Shown here: positions 20,303 through 30,786 of the stretch, piece after piece
Layout of the letters: every line of letters starts with the position of its first letter
Position numbering within the stretch: the first letter of the stretch is position 1
DNA from: Quadrisphaera sp. DSM 44207
Lineage (GTDB): Bacteria > Actinomycetota > Actinomycetes > Actinomycetales > Quadrisphaeraceae
NCBI RefSeq assembly: GCF_900101335.1
Contig: NZ_FNKA01000001.1
Location: 248,001 to 312,000, forward strand
Length of the DNA stretch: 64,000 nt
Direction of reading: 5' to 3'
The notes under the pieces: model-generated
What the model was told of the DNA's origin: nothing
Database searches by the model: none
Seen by the model: only the letters and a program-made list of their open reading frames with translations
Program-made: the position numbers and the translations under genes

Positions 20303-22084
20303 TCAGGCCTCGGGAGCGGCGGGGACCTGGTCGGCGTCGGCAGCCGGGGCGTCCGCGGCGGAGGCGTCCGCGGCGGAGGCGTCCGCGGCGGAGGCGTCCG
20401 CGGCGGCGGCCTTCGCGCGCGAGGCGCGCTTGGCGGGGGCCGGCGTCGCCTCGGCGTCGGCAGCCGGCGCGTCGGCAGCCGGCGCGTCCCCGGCCTCGGC
20501 GTCCGGAGCCGCCGCGTCCGCGGCGGGAGCGGCCTTCGCGCGGGAGGCCCGCTTCGCCGGAGCCGGCCTGGCCTCGGCGTCCGCGTCGTCGGCGGCGGGA
20601 GCGGCCTTGGCGCGCGACGCGCGCCGGGCGGGCGCGGGCGCCTCCTCGGCAGGAGCGGCGGCCTCGACGTCCGCCTCGACGGCCGGGACGCCGGCCTCGA
20701 CCGGAGCGTCCACGGACGCGTCGACCGGGGCGTCGACCGGGGCGTCGACTGCACCGCCCTCGGCCTCGGCGGCGTCCGCGGAGCCCTCGGCCGTCGCGGC
20801 GGCGTCCTCCTCCTCGTCGCCGATCACGGCGCCGAGGTCCACCGGCGCGCCGGAGGCGTCGGTGACGCGAGCGCGCTCGAGGACGACGGACAGCGCCTTG
20901 CGGCGGGCGACCTCCGCCACGAGCGCGGGCACCTGGCCGGCCTGGTCCATCGCCTGCGCGAAGGCGTTCGCGTCCATGCCGTAGCGCGGGGCCTGCGCGA
21001 CGATGTACTCGACGAGCTCGGCCTGGTTCACCGAGACCTGCTCCTCCTCGGCGATGGTGTCGAGCAGCAGCTGCGTGCGCAGCGCCTTGCGGGCCTCCTC
21101 GGTGACCTCGGCGCGGTGCTCGTCGTCCTCCAGGCGCGACTCGGCCTCGAGGTGGCGGTGCACCTCCTCCTCGACGACGCTCTCGGGCACGGGCACCTCG
21201 ACGGCCTCGAGGAGGGCCTCGAGCACCTTGTCGCGCGCCTGCACGCCCTGCTCGAACTCCTTCTCCTGCTCGGCCTTGGCGCGCAGGTCCGCGCGCAGCT
21301 CCTCGAGCGTGTCGAACTCGCTGGCCAGCTGCGCGAAGTCGTCGTCGGCCTCGGGCAGCTCGCGCTCCTTGACCGACTGCACGGTCACGCGCACGGTGGC
21401 GTCCTCGCCCGCGTGCTCGCCGCCGGCCAGCGGAGCGGTGAAGGTGCGCTCCTCGCCGGCGGCGGCGCCCGTGATCGCCTCGTCCATGCCGGGGAGCATG
21501 GTGCCGGAGCCGACCTCGTAGGAGACGCCGCTCGCGGTGTCGATCTCCTCGTCGCCGATGGTGGCGGTCAGGTCGAGGGAGACGAAGTCGCCGGCCGCGA
21601 CGGGGCGGTCGACGCCGACGAGGGTGCCGAAGCGCTGGCGCAGCTGCTGCAGCTGCGCGTCGACGTCCTCGTCGGAGACCGACACGTCGTCGACGCTCAC
21701 GGCGATGCTGGAGTAGTCGGGCAGCTGCAGCGTCGGGCGGACGTCGACCTCGGCGGTGAAGCGCAGCTCGCCGCCGTCCGCCTCGGCCGGGATCTCGGTG
21801 ACGTCGACCTGCGGCTGGCCCAGGGGCCGGACGGCGGTCTCCTGCACGGCCTGCTGGTACAGCTTGGGCAGCGCGTCGTTGATGGCCTCCTGCAGCACCA
21901 CGCCGCGCCCGAAGCGCTGGTCGATGATGCGCGGGGGGACCTTGCCCTTGCGGAAGCCCGGCACCTGCACCTGCCCGGCGATCGTGCGGTAGGCGGCGTC
22001 CAGGCTCGGCTTCAGCTCGGCGAAGGGCACCTCGACGGTGAGCTTCACGCGCGTCGGGTTGATGGTCTCGACGTCGCTCTTCAC
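20303..22084 (-). CDS. tig: trigger factor with long Ala/Lys-rich tail
   Basis: A 593-residue ribosome-associated chaperone and prolyl isomerase. The N-terminal ribosome-binding domain includes [14 protein letters not shown], followed by the FKBP-type domain and a helical C-domain ending near residue 455. Beyond it is a ~135-residue low-complexity tail with three [14 protein letters not shown] blocks separated by Ala/Asp/Glu-rich spacers and ADAS-type repeats. That makes it much longer than the usual ~430-470 residues. The frame is open further upstream, but the GTG at 22084 gives the canonical N-terminus. Confidence 0.93.
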   Translation of the reverse strand: MKSDVETINPTRVKLTVEVPFAELKPSLDAAYRTIAGQVQVPGFRKGKVPPRIIDQRFGRGVVLQEAINDALPKLYQQAVQETAVRPLGQPQVDVTEIPAEADGGELRFTAEVDVRPTLQLPDYSSIAVSVDDVSVSDEDVDAQLQQLRQRFGTLVGVDRPVAAGDFVSLDLTATIGDEEIDTASGVSYEVGSGTMLPGMDEAITGAAAGEERTFTAPLAGGEHAGEDATVRVTVQSVKERELPEADDDFAQLASEFDTLEELRADLRAKAEQEKEFEQGVQARDKVLEALLEAVEVPVPESVVEEEVHRHLEAESRLEDDEHRAEVTEEARKALRTQLLLDTIAEEEQVSVNQAELVEYIVAQAPRYGMDANAFAQAMDQAGQVPALVAEVARRKALSVVLERARVTDASGAPVDLGAVIGDEEEDAAATAEGSADAAEAEGGAVDAPVDAPVDASVDAPVEAGVPAVEADVEAAAPAEEAPAPARRASRAKAAPAADDADAEARPAPAKRASRAKAAPAADAAAPDAEAGDAPAADAPAADAEATPAPAKRASRAKAAAADASAADASAADASAADAPAADADQVPAAPEA

Positions 22085-22219
22085 AGCAGGTCGTCTCCAG
22101 GTCAGGGGTCGGGTCGGGGCGGTGCTCGCGGGGCACTCCCCGCGGTCGGGCGAGCGGACGGGCACCATCGCCGGCGCCGATGCTATCGCCGCGGGCCCGG
22201 GAGCCCGGCCCTCGCTGGG

Positions 22220-22293
22220 TCGGGGTACCCGGATTCGAACCGGGGGCCTTCCGCTCCCAAAGCGGACGCGCTACCAAGCTGCGCCACACCCCG
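22220..22293 (-). tRNA. tRNA-Pro (TGG)
   Basis: A 74-base cloverleaf. The acceptor CGGGGTG pairs with TACCCCG (one G-T), discriminator A; D-loop CTTGGTAGC; anticodon loop TTTGGGA gives anticodon TGG; T-arm CCCGGTTCGAATCCGGG. CCA is not encoded. Confidence 0.95.
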
Positions 22294-22439
22294 CGGACCG
22301 GCGGCGGTGCTGCTGGTCCGCCCCGAAGGCTACGCGCTCGGCGCCCGCGGCGGGGGCGTCCGCCGCCGTCCCCGCGGCCGCGGCGGGACGGACGGCGCTC
22401 TCCGCTACGCTGCCGGGGCCGGCGTCCTCGGGCGTCCTC

Positions 22440-22510
22440 GCGGGTGTAGCTCAGTGGCAGAGCCCCAGTCTTCCAAACTGGCTACGCGGGTTCGATTCCC
22501 GTCACCCGCT
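22440..22510 (+). tRNA. tRNA-Gly (TCC), attachment site of an integrated element
   Basis: A 71-base cloverleaf with acceptor GCGGGTG/CACCCGC, anticodon loop CTTCCAA (anticodon TCC) and T-arm GCGGGTTCGATTCCCGT. Its 3' half (22468-22513) is repeated, degenerately, at 25712-25757, with xis/int-like genes directly downstream. That marks it as the attB/attL of an integrative element which rebuilt the tRNA on entry. Confidence 0.95.
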
Positions 22511-22574
22511 CCCTGTCTGACCAGCATCTTCGCAGGTCAGAGGCCTGATCGGGCCGGACGAGCCAGTCCGGCGA

Positions 22575-22811
22575 GTGACCGCCAGAGACCCGGAACGACC
22601 CCTGTTCGCCAACGCCAAGGTCACGCCGAGGTCACGCGAGGCGTCGCAAAACGGCAGGTCACGGGTCGGTTCCGGACAGGTGCGCTTCGTCCGTCGGCTC
22701 GTCGCCGAGCGCCGCATCCGCCACGCCAAGGTCGGGCGGTACATCCGCTTCGACCGCCAGGACCTCGACGCGTTCCTGGCCGCCGGCGTCCGCGAACCCG
22801 TTGAACGATGA
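22575..22811 (+). pseudogene. excisionase/HTH protein remnant
   Basis: The C-terminal half (RFVRRLVAERRIRHAKVGRYIRFDRQDLDAFLAAG) is the second helix plus wing of the MerR-like DNA-binding fold of element-encoded excisionases. The first helix (LxxxAAxxLGVS-type) is missing and replaced by an unrelated basic stretch, so the gene appears truncated at its 5' end. It lies between the tRNA and the integrase, the normal place for xis. Confidence 0.6.
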
Positions 22812-22874
22812 CCAGGCGCCCGTCGTCCACAGGCAGGGTGTCCAGTCGTGGGCGGGCGCGCCCACACTGCGGCG

Positions 22875-24017
22875 ATGTCCAGTCCTGAGGGCTCACGCGG
22901 CGCGCCGAAGGCCCGGCCGTCCGCCTTCGGGACCGTGGACAAGCTGCCCTCAGGTCGGTGGCGTGCCCGGTACGCCGCGCCGGACGGACGGCGGCGCAGC
23001 AGGACGTTCGCGACGAAGTCCGACGCGCGGGTCTGACTGGCCGCGGCGCAGGCGGACCTCGCTCGACGGGCGTGGCGGGCGCCCGAGGCCGGCCACCGGA
23101 CGGTGGGTGCCTACGCGCACGACTACCTGCGACGAGCGGACCTGCGGGAGTCCACGCAGGCGCTGTACGCCGCGACGTGGCGGCTGCACTTGTCCGAGCG
23201 GTGGGCCGACGTCCCCGTCGGGCAAGTGACGCCGCACCTGGTGCGCACCTGGCACGAGGAGGCCGCCCGCAGCATCCGCCCCACGGCGCTGGTGCACGCC
23301 TACCGGCTGCTGCGGGCGCTTCTCGCCGTCGCCGTCGACGACGAGGCGATCGCCGTCAACCCCGCGCGGCTGCGCGGTGCAGGGACGGCCCGGTCGGCGC
23401 GGGCGTCGCGATCCTTGACCGCCGAGGAAGTGAGTGCCCTCGCGGACGCCGTCCCGCCGCGCTACCGGGCGCTCGTGCTCGTGATGGCGTACGGGGCCCT
23501 CCGGTTCGGCGAAGCGACGGCGCTGCGACGGTGCGACGTCAGCGCGGACGGCAGCCTCGTCACCGTGGAGCGCTCCGTCCGCTCGGTCGGCGGCCGGCAG
23601 ATCGTCGGTCCGCCGAAGACGGACGCCGGCCGGCGCGCCGTCGCCCTCCCGCCGACCCTCGCCCGGACGCTTGCCCGACACCTCGAGGAGCACGTCGGTC
23701 AGGGGCCGGACGCCTTGGTCTTCAGCACCGGGACCGGTGGCTACCTGGCGCGGAGCGGCTGGACGGTGATGTTCCAGCGCGCCGTCTCGGCTTGCGGACT
23801 GCCGCCGGTGCGCTCGCACGAGCTGCGGCACACCGGCGCCACGCTGGCGGCCGCCACGGGGGCGACCACCGAAGAGCTCATGGCGCGCCTGGGTCACGCC
23901 TCCTCCGCTGCGGCGCTGCTGTACCAGCACGCCGCCAGCCACCGCGACGCCGAGATCGCCAGCGCGCTCGACGCACTGCTCGACGGGTCGAGCCGAACCC
24001 GCCGGAATCCGAGGTGA
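22875..24017 (+). pseudogene. tyrosine-type site-specific integrase, interrupted by one stop codon
   Basis: The frame from the ATG at 22875 reads an AP2-like N-domain (FGTVDKLPSGRWRARYAAPDGRRRSRTFATKSDARV), hits TGA at 23034-23036, and continues in the same frame to 24017. The rest is a complete core-binding and catalytic domain with the Arg in ALRFGE, H-x-x-R in HELRH, the second His in LGHAS and the Tyr in LYQHA. Homologues usually have Trp at the broken position, so a single TGG-to-TGA change explains it. A GTG at 23103 could restart a truncated protein lacking the N-domain. Confidence 0.85.
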
Positions 24018-24032
24018 CGTCCGCCTGACCGC

Positions 24033-24410
24033 TCACCGCTCGACGATGGCGCCGCGGATCCGCCGGGCGATGTCGTGGACCTCGTCGAGTTCACCGGCCG
24101 CGATGGCCATCGTGAGGTCGTACGCCTCGTCGTTGCTGAGGGTGAGCCGGTAGCCGTTGATGCCGAGGAACGCGATGCAACCCCCAAGGGCGAGCCGCTT
24201 GTCGCCGTCGACCAGGGGGTGGTTGCGGGCGAGGGAGTGCATCAGTGCAGCGGCCTTCTGGGAGAGGTCGTGATAGGCGTCCTCGCCCTGGACCGTGACT
24301 TGCGGCCGAGCGGCCGCGGCGGCCAGCAGCCCGTGGTCACGGACCTGCACCGAAGCGCCCGTGGCCCGCTCTGCCACGTGAAGCAGCTCCGCGGCGGTCA
24401 AGTAGATCAC
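24033..24410 (-). CDS. doc: Fic/Doc family toxin
   Basis: A 125-residue Doc-type toxin. The Fic signature reads HPLVDGDKRLALGG, with the catalytic His, acidic and Lys-Arg positions kept. Doc toxins phosphorylate EF-Tu and halt translation. The GTG start overlaps the antitoxin stop (GTGA, 24407-24410), giving antitoxin-first coupled order. It is the only intact functional unit inside the tRNA-Gly element and may account for its retention. Confidence 0.88.
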   Translation of the reverse strand: MIYLTAAELLHVAERATGASVQVRDHGLLAAAAARPQVTVQGEDAYHDLSQKAAALMHSLARNHPLVDGDKRLALGGCIAFLGINGYRLTLSNDEAYDLTMAIAAGELDEVHDIARRIRGAIVER

Positions 24411-24604
24411 CGACCGAGCCGCTCCAGCGCCTCGGCGTACCGCGGCAACTCGGAGTCCAACACCTGGTCGAGGAGCTCAGCGCGACTGTGGCTCTCGATG
24501 TACTCGCGCACCGCATGGCGCACGACGTCCTGCATGGACCTGGACTCCAGTTCCGCGCGGCGGCGCAGGGCCTCGGTCTCGTCGTCACTGAGGCGCAAAG
24601 TCAT
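24407..24604 (-). CDS. ribbon-helix-helix antitoxin of the Doc pair
   Basis: A 65-residue protein starting MTLRLSDDETEALRRRAE, the CopG/RHH DNA-binding strand and helices, then a C-terminal acidic/helical tail that would cap the toxin. ATG at 24604 is chosen over GTG at 24610 because it begins exactly at the RHH strand. A perfect 8-bp-arm palindrome lies 14 bases upstream, as expected for autorepression. Confidence 0.85.
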   Translation of the reverse strand: MTLRLSDDETEALRRRAELESRSMQDVVRHAVREYIESHSRAELLDQVLDSELPRYAEALERLGR

Positions 24605-24618
24605 GGGCACCAGAGCAC

Positions 24619-24636
24619 GGTATCAACTTTGATACC
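24619..24636 (-). promoter_or_regulatory. palindromic operator of the toxin-antitoxin operon
   Basis: GGTATCAActTTGATACC: 8-bp arms perfectly inverted around two bases, notably AT-rich for this genome. It sits directly before the antitoxin gene and overlaps the likely -10 region. Confidence 0.7.
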
Positions 24637-24700
24637 GCCCTGGCCATGCTGTCGTCGCTCGGCGCGCTCAACACTCCGTCAGCCGGCGCGCGCTGCCCGC

Positions 24701-25350
24701 CTAGGGGCGGGTCAGGCGTCGCAGCCGCGCGCGGAGTGTGCGCTGCGCTCTCCGGAGCTCCTCAGCGCGCCGCTCGGCCGCCGCTAGTTCCTCGAGGCGT
24801 CGTATCGCCTCATCCATGGCCGCTCTGTACTGCTCGGCGTCGAAGGTGAAAGCCCCGACCTGGGAGAGGTCAGGCATCTGCTCGCCAGCTGTGTGCGCGT
24901 CCTCGCACCGCAGGTCCGTCCAGCTCACCACCTCACGTCCGGACGCAGGATCGGCCTCTCGGCCGACAGCGACCGTGAGAGCACCGCAGTACACGTCGGC
25001 GCACTCGGGACAGATGTACAGCGGCAGCCCCCCGGCTCCAGCACGTCCCAGGCGGGGTCACGGTCGGCCCGCCCCGCCGGCTGGCGCAAGGAGGACGCTG
25101 CTTCTGCTGGCCACGCGAGGTCCGCAACGCTGACGAACTCGAACGCGGCGAAGCCGTACGGCATCGGCAGGTCCAGGGCGAGGACCCGCTGCAGGACCGA
25201 GACGCCGTCGACCTCGAAGTGCAACTGCCCCAACGGCTCCGCGAGCCGCTCGTCGTACCGCGCGCGCGCCGTGAGCCCCGGGCTGCCTGGACGGGGTCGC
25301 CCGCTCTCTACGAGTTCCAGCCGGTTCGGCGCAGCAGCCACGCCCTCCAT
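24701..25350 (-). pseudogene. uncharacterised Cys-motif protein, frameshifted in a G-run
   Basis: Two frames join into one ~216-residue protein if one G is added to the run of six (minus strand) at 25033-25028. The first part, from ATG 25350, reads ARARYDERL..FEVDGVSVLQRVLAL; the second reads LYICPECADVYCGALTVAV, then a VSWTDLRCED segment, FTFDAEQYRAAMDEAI and a charged helix. The C-P-E-C / C-G pattern suggests a metal site. Similar actinobacterial hypothetical proteins are known to me by pattern only; function is unknown. The break may be real, phase-variable or a sequencing error. Confidence 0.7.
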
Positions 25351-25496
25351 GATTCGTCAGGCGCCGACGGGAGTCACGCCGATACAGCGTGCGACCGGCC
25401 ACGCGGGGCGCTGCTTTCGACGAGGATGCCGCAGATCGACGCCCGAGCGGCGGCACGTCCGACGACCCCGGCACCCAGGTCCCGCGAAGAGACCCG

Positions 25497-25658
25497 GTGC
25501 GCCGAGGAACTCGGCCGGACAGGCTGTCCACGCCCGTGCCGGTCCGTCTTCCCGAGGCCCTCCTGCGGCAGGTGCGTGAGCGGGCCGCCGCCGACGACCG
25601 CTCCCTGTCGCAGTGGATCCGGCGAGCCGTCGAGCACGAGATCGCCCGCACGAGCTGA
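25497..25658 (+). CDS. small ribbon-helix-helix protein
   Basis: The segment VPVRLPEALLRQVRERAAADDRSLSQWIRRAVEHEI is an Arc/CopG-like RHH fold. The frame is open from 25389, but GTGs at 25497 (chosen, weak AGAGA upstream) and 25536 are more plausible starts, giving 53 or 40 residues. It lies just inside attR, with no toxin partner next to it, and might regulate element genes. Confidence 0.45.
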   Translation: MRRGTRPDRLSTPVPVRLPEALLRQVRERAAADDRSLSQWIRRAVEHEIARTS

Positions 25659-25711
25659 CCGGGCTCGCCGTCCGAGGCCGACGCGGCCGCGGAGCGGTCG
25701 CCGACCTGCCC

Positions 25712-25757
25712 GTCTTCCACACCGGCCACGCGGGTCCGATCTCCGTCACCCGCTCCC
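25712..25757 (+). repeat. attR: degenerate copy of the tRNA-Gly 3' half
   Basis: Forty of 46 positions match 22468-22513, from the anticodon-loop 5' flank to three bases past the tRNA 3' end. The last 14 bases (GTCACCCGCTCCC region) are identical; the mismatches are mostly transitions. It is no longer a tRNA. Beyond it, up to 25903, no gene is seen. Confidence 0.85.
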
Positions 25758-25903
25758 CTTGCGCTCGCGCGTCATCGGCTCCGGCGACCCGTTCCGGCGG
25801 ATCCACCGGTTCCGGCACACCGGACCGCCCCCGGGTGCGAGCATGATCCGGTCCCGCCCGTCCAGCAGAGCGGCTGGCGGGACACCGCGCCCGGTGGGGC
25901 GCC

Positions 25904-26251
25904 TCAGCCGTCCGGCCCGCCGGCCCGGCTCCCGCCGCCCTCGCGCCGGTGGGCCGCCAGCAGCTGGTGCAGCACCGCCAGGGGGTCCTCCGCCGGCGCG
26001 GAGCCCGCGGCCCCGTCCGGGGAGGACGGGCGCTGCGCCCGCTGCAGGTCGTCGAGGCGCTCGACCAGGGCGTGGTCGAGGACGTCCTCCTGGGACCCGT
26101 CGAACGGCACCAGCCCCAGCAGGTAGGCCTCCAGCTCCAGCACGCCGGCCTGTCCGCCCAGGGCCAGGTAGTCGAGCCAGAGCTGCTCGAGGGTCAGCCC
26201 GGCGCGGCGGCGGGCTGCCTCCAGCGAGCGGTGGCGCGGCGGGGTCTGCAT
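25904..26251 (-). CDS. hypothetical protein next to the GAF-ANTAR gene
   Basis: A 115-residue protein, mostly helical, with a conserved-looking core (LTLEQLWLDYLALGG..ELEAYLLGL) and a disordered Pro/Gly/Ala tail. ATG at 26251, 16 bases after the GAF-ANTAR stop, so probably one operon. I do not recognise a family; small proteins of this kind often accompany ANTAR regulators in actinobacteria. Confidence 0.6.
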   Translation of the reverse strand: MQTPPRHRSLEAARRRAGLTLEQLWLDYLALGGQAGVLELEAYLLGLVPFDGSQEDVLDHALVERLDDLQRAQRPSSPDGAAGSAPAEDPLAVLHQLLAAHRREGGGSRAGGPDG

Positions 26252-26267
26252 GGCGGCGGACCCGCCC

Positions 26268-27059
26268 TCACAGGTCGTGGGTGTTCCGGCGCCGGCCGAT
26301 CACCGAGGCCACCAGCTCGCGGGCCACCTCGACCAGCTTGGTGTTCGAGCGCTGGGAGGCGCTGGACAGCATCGTGAACGCGGCGTCCTCATCGGGTGCT
26401 CCCTGGGCGATGAGCACCCCCTTGGCCTGCCCGATGACGTCCCGGGAACTCAGCGCCTCCTTCAGCTGCTCGGCGGTGCGCTGGACGCTCTCGTGGGAGG
26501 CGACGTTGGCCAGCAGCACCGACGCCTGCTCGGCGAACAGCCGCAGGACCGCCTCGTCGGCCTCGGTGTAGGCCCCCGTCGCGGTGGAGTAGGCCTTGAG
26601 CGCGCCGAGGCGCTGACCGCCCGCGACCAGCGGGGCGCTGAGCACCGAGCGCACTCCCGCCGGTGAGACCGCGGCGGCCCAGGCGGGCCAGCGCCCGTCG
26701 TGCTCGACGTCGTCGATGCGGACCAGCTGCCCGTACCGCCAGGCGCTCAGGCACGGCCCCTGGTCCAGCTCGTACTGCAGGGCGTCGGCGGCTTCGACCA
26801 CCGGGTCGGTGGCCGCCGCGGTCCGCTTGCCCCTGTCGTCGACGAGCGTCACGCCGGCCCCTGCGGTCCTCGGGAGGGTCCGGGCGATCAGGGCGGTCAC
26901 CAGGCCGACGGCGGTCTGCACCGTCTCGTGGGCGAGCAGGAGCCCCGACATGCGCGCCAGCGCCTCGGCCAGCTCGGGGCTGACCGGGTCGGCCCCGCTC
27001 GCTCCGGCGCTCGCCACCCCGGCGTCGTCCTGCCGGGCGCTGGTGCGGTCCTGACTCAT
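26268..27059 (-). CDS. GAF and ANTAR domain RNA-binding regulator
   Basis: A 263-residue protein: a GAF sensor domain (about residues 35-185, with LDQGPCLSAWRYG and SVLSAPLV) joined to a C-terminal ANTAR three-helix domain (LKEALSSRDVIGQAKGVLIAQ, then AFTMLSSASQRSNTKLVEVA). ANTAR domains bind paired RNA hairpins to prevent termination. The only Cys in the GAF is in GPCLSA. The target is not evident. ATG has GGAG upstream. Confidence 0.9.
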   Translation of the reverse strand: MSQDRTSARQDDAGVASAGASGADPVSPELAEALARMSGLLLAHETVQTAVGLVTALIARTLPRTAGAGVTLVDDRGKRTAAATDPVVEAADALQYELDQGPCLSAWRYGQLVRIDDVEHDGRWPAWAAAVSPAGVRSVLSAPLVAGGQRLGALKAYSTATGAYTEADEAVLRLFAEQASVLLANVASHESVQRTAEQLKEALSSRDVIGQAKGVLIAQGAPDEDAAFTMLSSASQRSNTKLVEVARELVASVIGRRRNTHDL

Positions 27060-27177
27060 CCTCGGCTCTCCTGCTCGGGTCGTGCCGTCGTCTGCGCTGT
27101 GCCGTGTTCTCGGCTGGTCTGGTCGGGGCCGGTCCGGCCGGGGCCGGTGGGGGCCGGTGGGGCGGGACGGGCGACGG

Positions 27178-27987
27178 CTACCGCGGGGTGGGCACGGGGC
27201 CCCGCTCGTGCCCGTCCGCGGCGGACCCGGGGTCGCCGAGCATCCGCTCCAGGACGTCGCGGATGACGCCGTAGCACTCGCAGCTGCCAGCAGCCAGCTG
27301 GTCCCGGTCCAGCACGGTCACCACGCCGCGGGAGTAGGTGATGGACCCGCTGTGCGCCAGGCGCCCGGCGACCTCGGTGACGCTGGCCCGGCGGACCCCG
27401 AGCATGTGGGCCAGGAACTCCTGCGTGAGGGCGAACCGGGGGCCGTCGACCCGGTCGGCGGTCATCAGCAGCCAGCGGCAGGCCCGCTGCTCGATCGAGT
27501 GCAGCCGGTTGCACGCCACGTTCTGCGCCATCTGGCTGACGATCGTCTGGGTGTAGCGCTGCAGGACGACGGTGAAGGGTCCGTCGGTGTCGGCCAGCAC
27601 GTCGCGGAAGGTCTCGGCGTCCATGCGCAGCGCCCGTCCGGGCACCTGGGCGAAGGACCTCATCGGCAGGCTCTGCGCGCCGAGGAAGACCGGCAGCCCG
27701 ACCACGCCCTCGCTGCCCACCGTGGCGACCTCGACCGTGGCCCCGTCGCTCATGGCGATCACCAGCGACGCGACCGCGGTGAGCGGGAAGTACACGTCCT
27801 GGATCGGCTCCTCGGCCTCGAAGAGCAGCTGGCGCACGCCGAGCTCGACCGGCTCCAGCCGCTCGGTGCACCGCTGGTACACCGGCTCGGGCAGGGCGGC
27901 CAGGAGCCGGTTGCGGCGCCCGTCCGCGCCGCGATCGTCCACGTCCACTCCGCTCTCCGCGATCAGCACCCAGCCGCCCGAGGCCAC
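27178..27987 (-). CDS. Crp/Fnr family transcriptional regulator
   Basis: A 269-residue regulator with an N-terminal cyclic-nucleotide-binding-like beta barrel (about residues 30-150) and a C-terminal winged helix (LTQEFLAHMLGVRRASVTEVAGRL). A C-terminal CECYGV segment is unusual. The barrel lacks an obvious cAMP-type RxSA phosphate cassette, so the effector is unknown. GTG at 27987 is taken; a GTG at 27948 is an alternative. A strong inverted repeat 34 bases upstream suggests autoregulation. It lies between the copper ATPase and the GAF-ANTAR gene. Confidence 0.85.
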   Translation of the reverse strand: MASGGWVLIAESGVDVDDRGADGRRNRLLAALPEPVYQRCTERLEPVELGVRQLLFEAEEPIQDVYFPLTAVASLVIAMSDGATVEVATVGSEGVVGLPVFLGAQSLPMRSFAQVPGRALRMDAETFRDVLADTDGPFTVVLQRYTQTIVSQMAQNVACNRLHSIEQRACRWLLMTADRVDGPRFALTQEFLAHMLGVRRASVTEVAGRLAHSGSITYSRGVVTVLDRDQLAAGSCECYGVIRDVLERMLGDPGSAADGHERGPVPTPR

Positions 27988-28020
27988 CGGTCGGCGCCGG
28001 CTCCTGCTGCTGTGCGCGCC

Positions 28021-28053
28021 AGCGTACGCTCAACTGCGTACGCTGGCGTACAC
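28021..28053 (-). promoter_or_regulatory. perfect inverted repeat upstream of the Crp-like gene
   Basis: AGCGTACGC-N6-GCGTACGCT (28021-28044), 9-bp arms, immediately followed by a third GCGTACAC half-site (28046-28053). It overlaps where the promoter of the Crp-like regulator should be, and fits a dimer-binding operator. Confidence 0.65.
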
Positions 28054-28077
28054 AGGACGACGGGGGGCGGGGACCGG

Positions 28078-30426
<2,349 letters not shown>

Positions 30427-30507
30427 GGGTCCTCCTCGGACTGGCTCGCAGCGGGTCGGTGGGCGCAGGTGGGGCGGATCGGGCGCCTCGAGCGCCGGGA
30501 CCGGGTG

Positions 30508-30717
30508 CTACGCGCCGGCCACCTCGTAGCCGGCCTCCTCCACCGCGGCCCGCACGGCGGCGGCGTCGACGGGGGCGTCGCCGGTGACGGTCAGCCCACC
30601 GGTGGCCAGGTCGACGTCGACGCCGGTGACGCCGGGGACGGCGCTGACCTCCTCGGTCACCGAGCTCGCGCAGTGGCCGCAGGTCATGCCGACGACGGTG
30701 TAGGTGCTGGTGCTCAT
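30508..30717 (-). CDS. copZ: copper chaperone CopZ
   Basis: A 69-residue heavy-metal-associated domain with the metal loop GMTCGHC (residues 9-15). It delivers Cu(I) to CopA and probably to CsoR. It lies between csoR and copA on the same strand. Confidence 0.92.
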   Translation of the reverse strand: MSTSTYTVVGMTCGHCASSVTEEVSAVPGVTGVDVDLATGGLTVTGDAPVDAAAVRAAVEEAGYEVAGA

Positions 30718-30786
30718 CTCGGTCGTGCTTCCTCTCGGTCGTGCCAGGGGTCGTGCCAGGGGTCTTGCCGGTGGTGCCGGTCGGGG

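Larger units (their letters stand above)
22468..25757. mobile_element. decayed integrative element in tRNA-Gly
   Basis: About 3.3 kb bounded by attL (3' half of tRNA-Gly) and a degenerate attR. In order it holds an excisionase remnant, a tyrosine integrase broken by one TGA, a Doc/RHH toxin-antitoxin pair on the opposite strand, a frameshifted orphan gene and a small RHH protein gene. No replication, packaging or conjugation gene remains, so it is a remnant whose surviving intact part is the toxin-antitoxin unit. Confidence 0.8.

Noticed and set aside
22848-23036. A separate 62-residue protein upstream of the integrase
   Set aside because: It is in the same frame as the integrase and encodes its N-terminal DNA-binding domain, so it is the first part of the interrupted gene.
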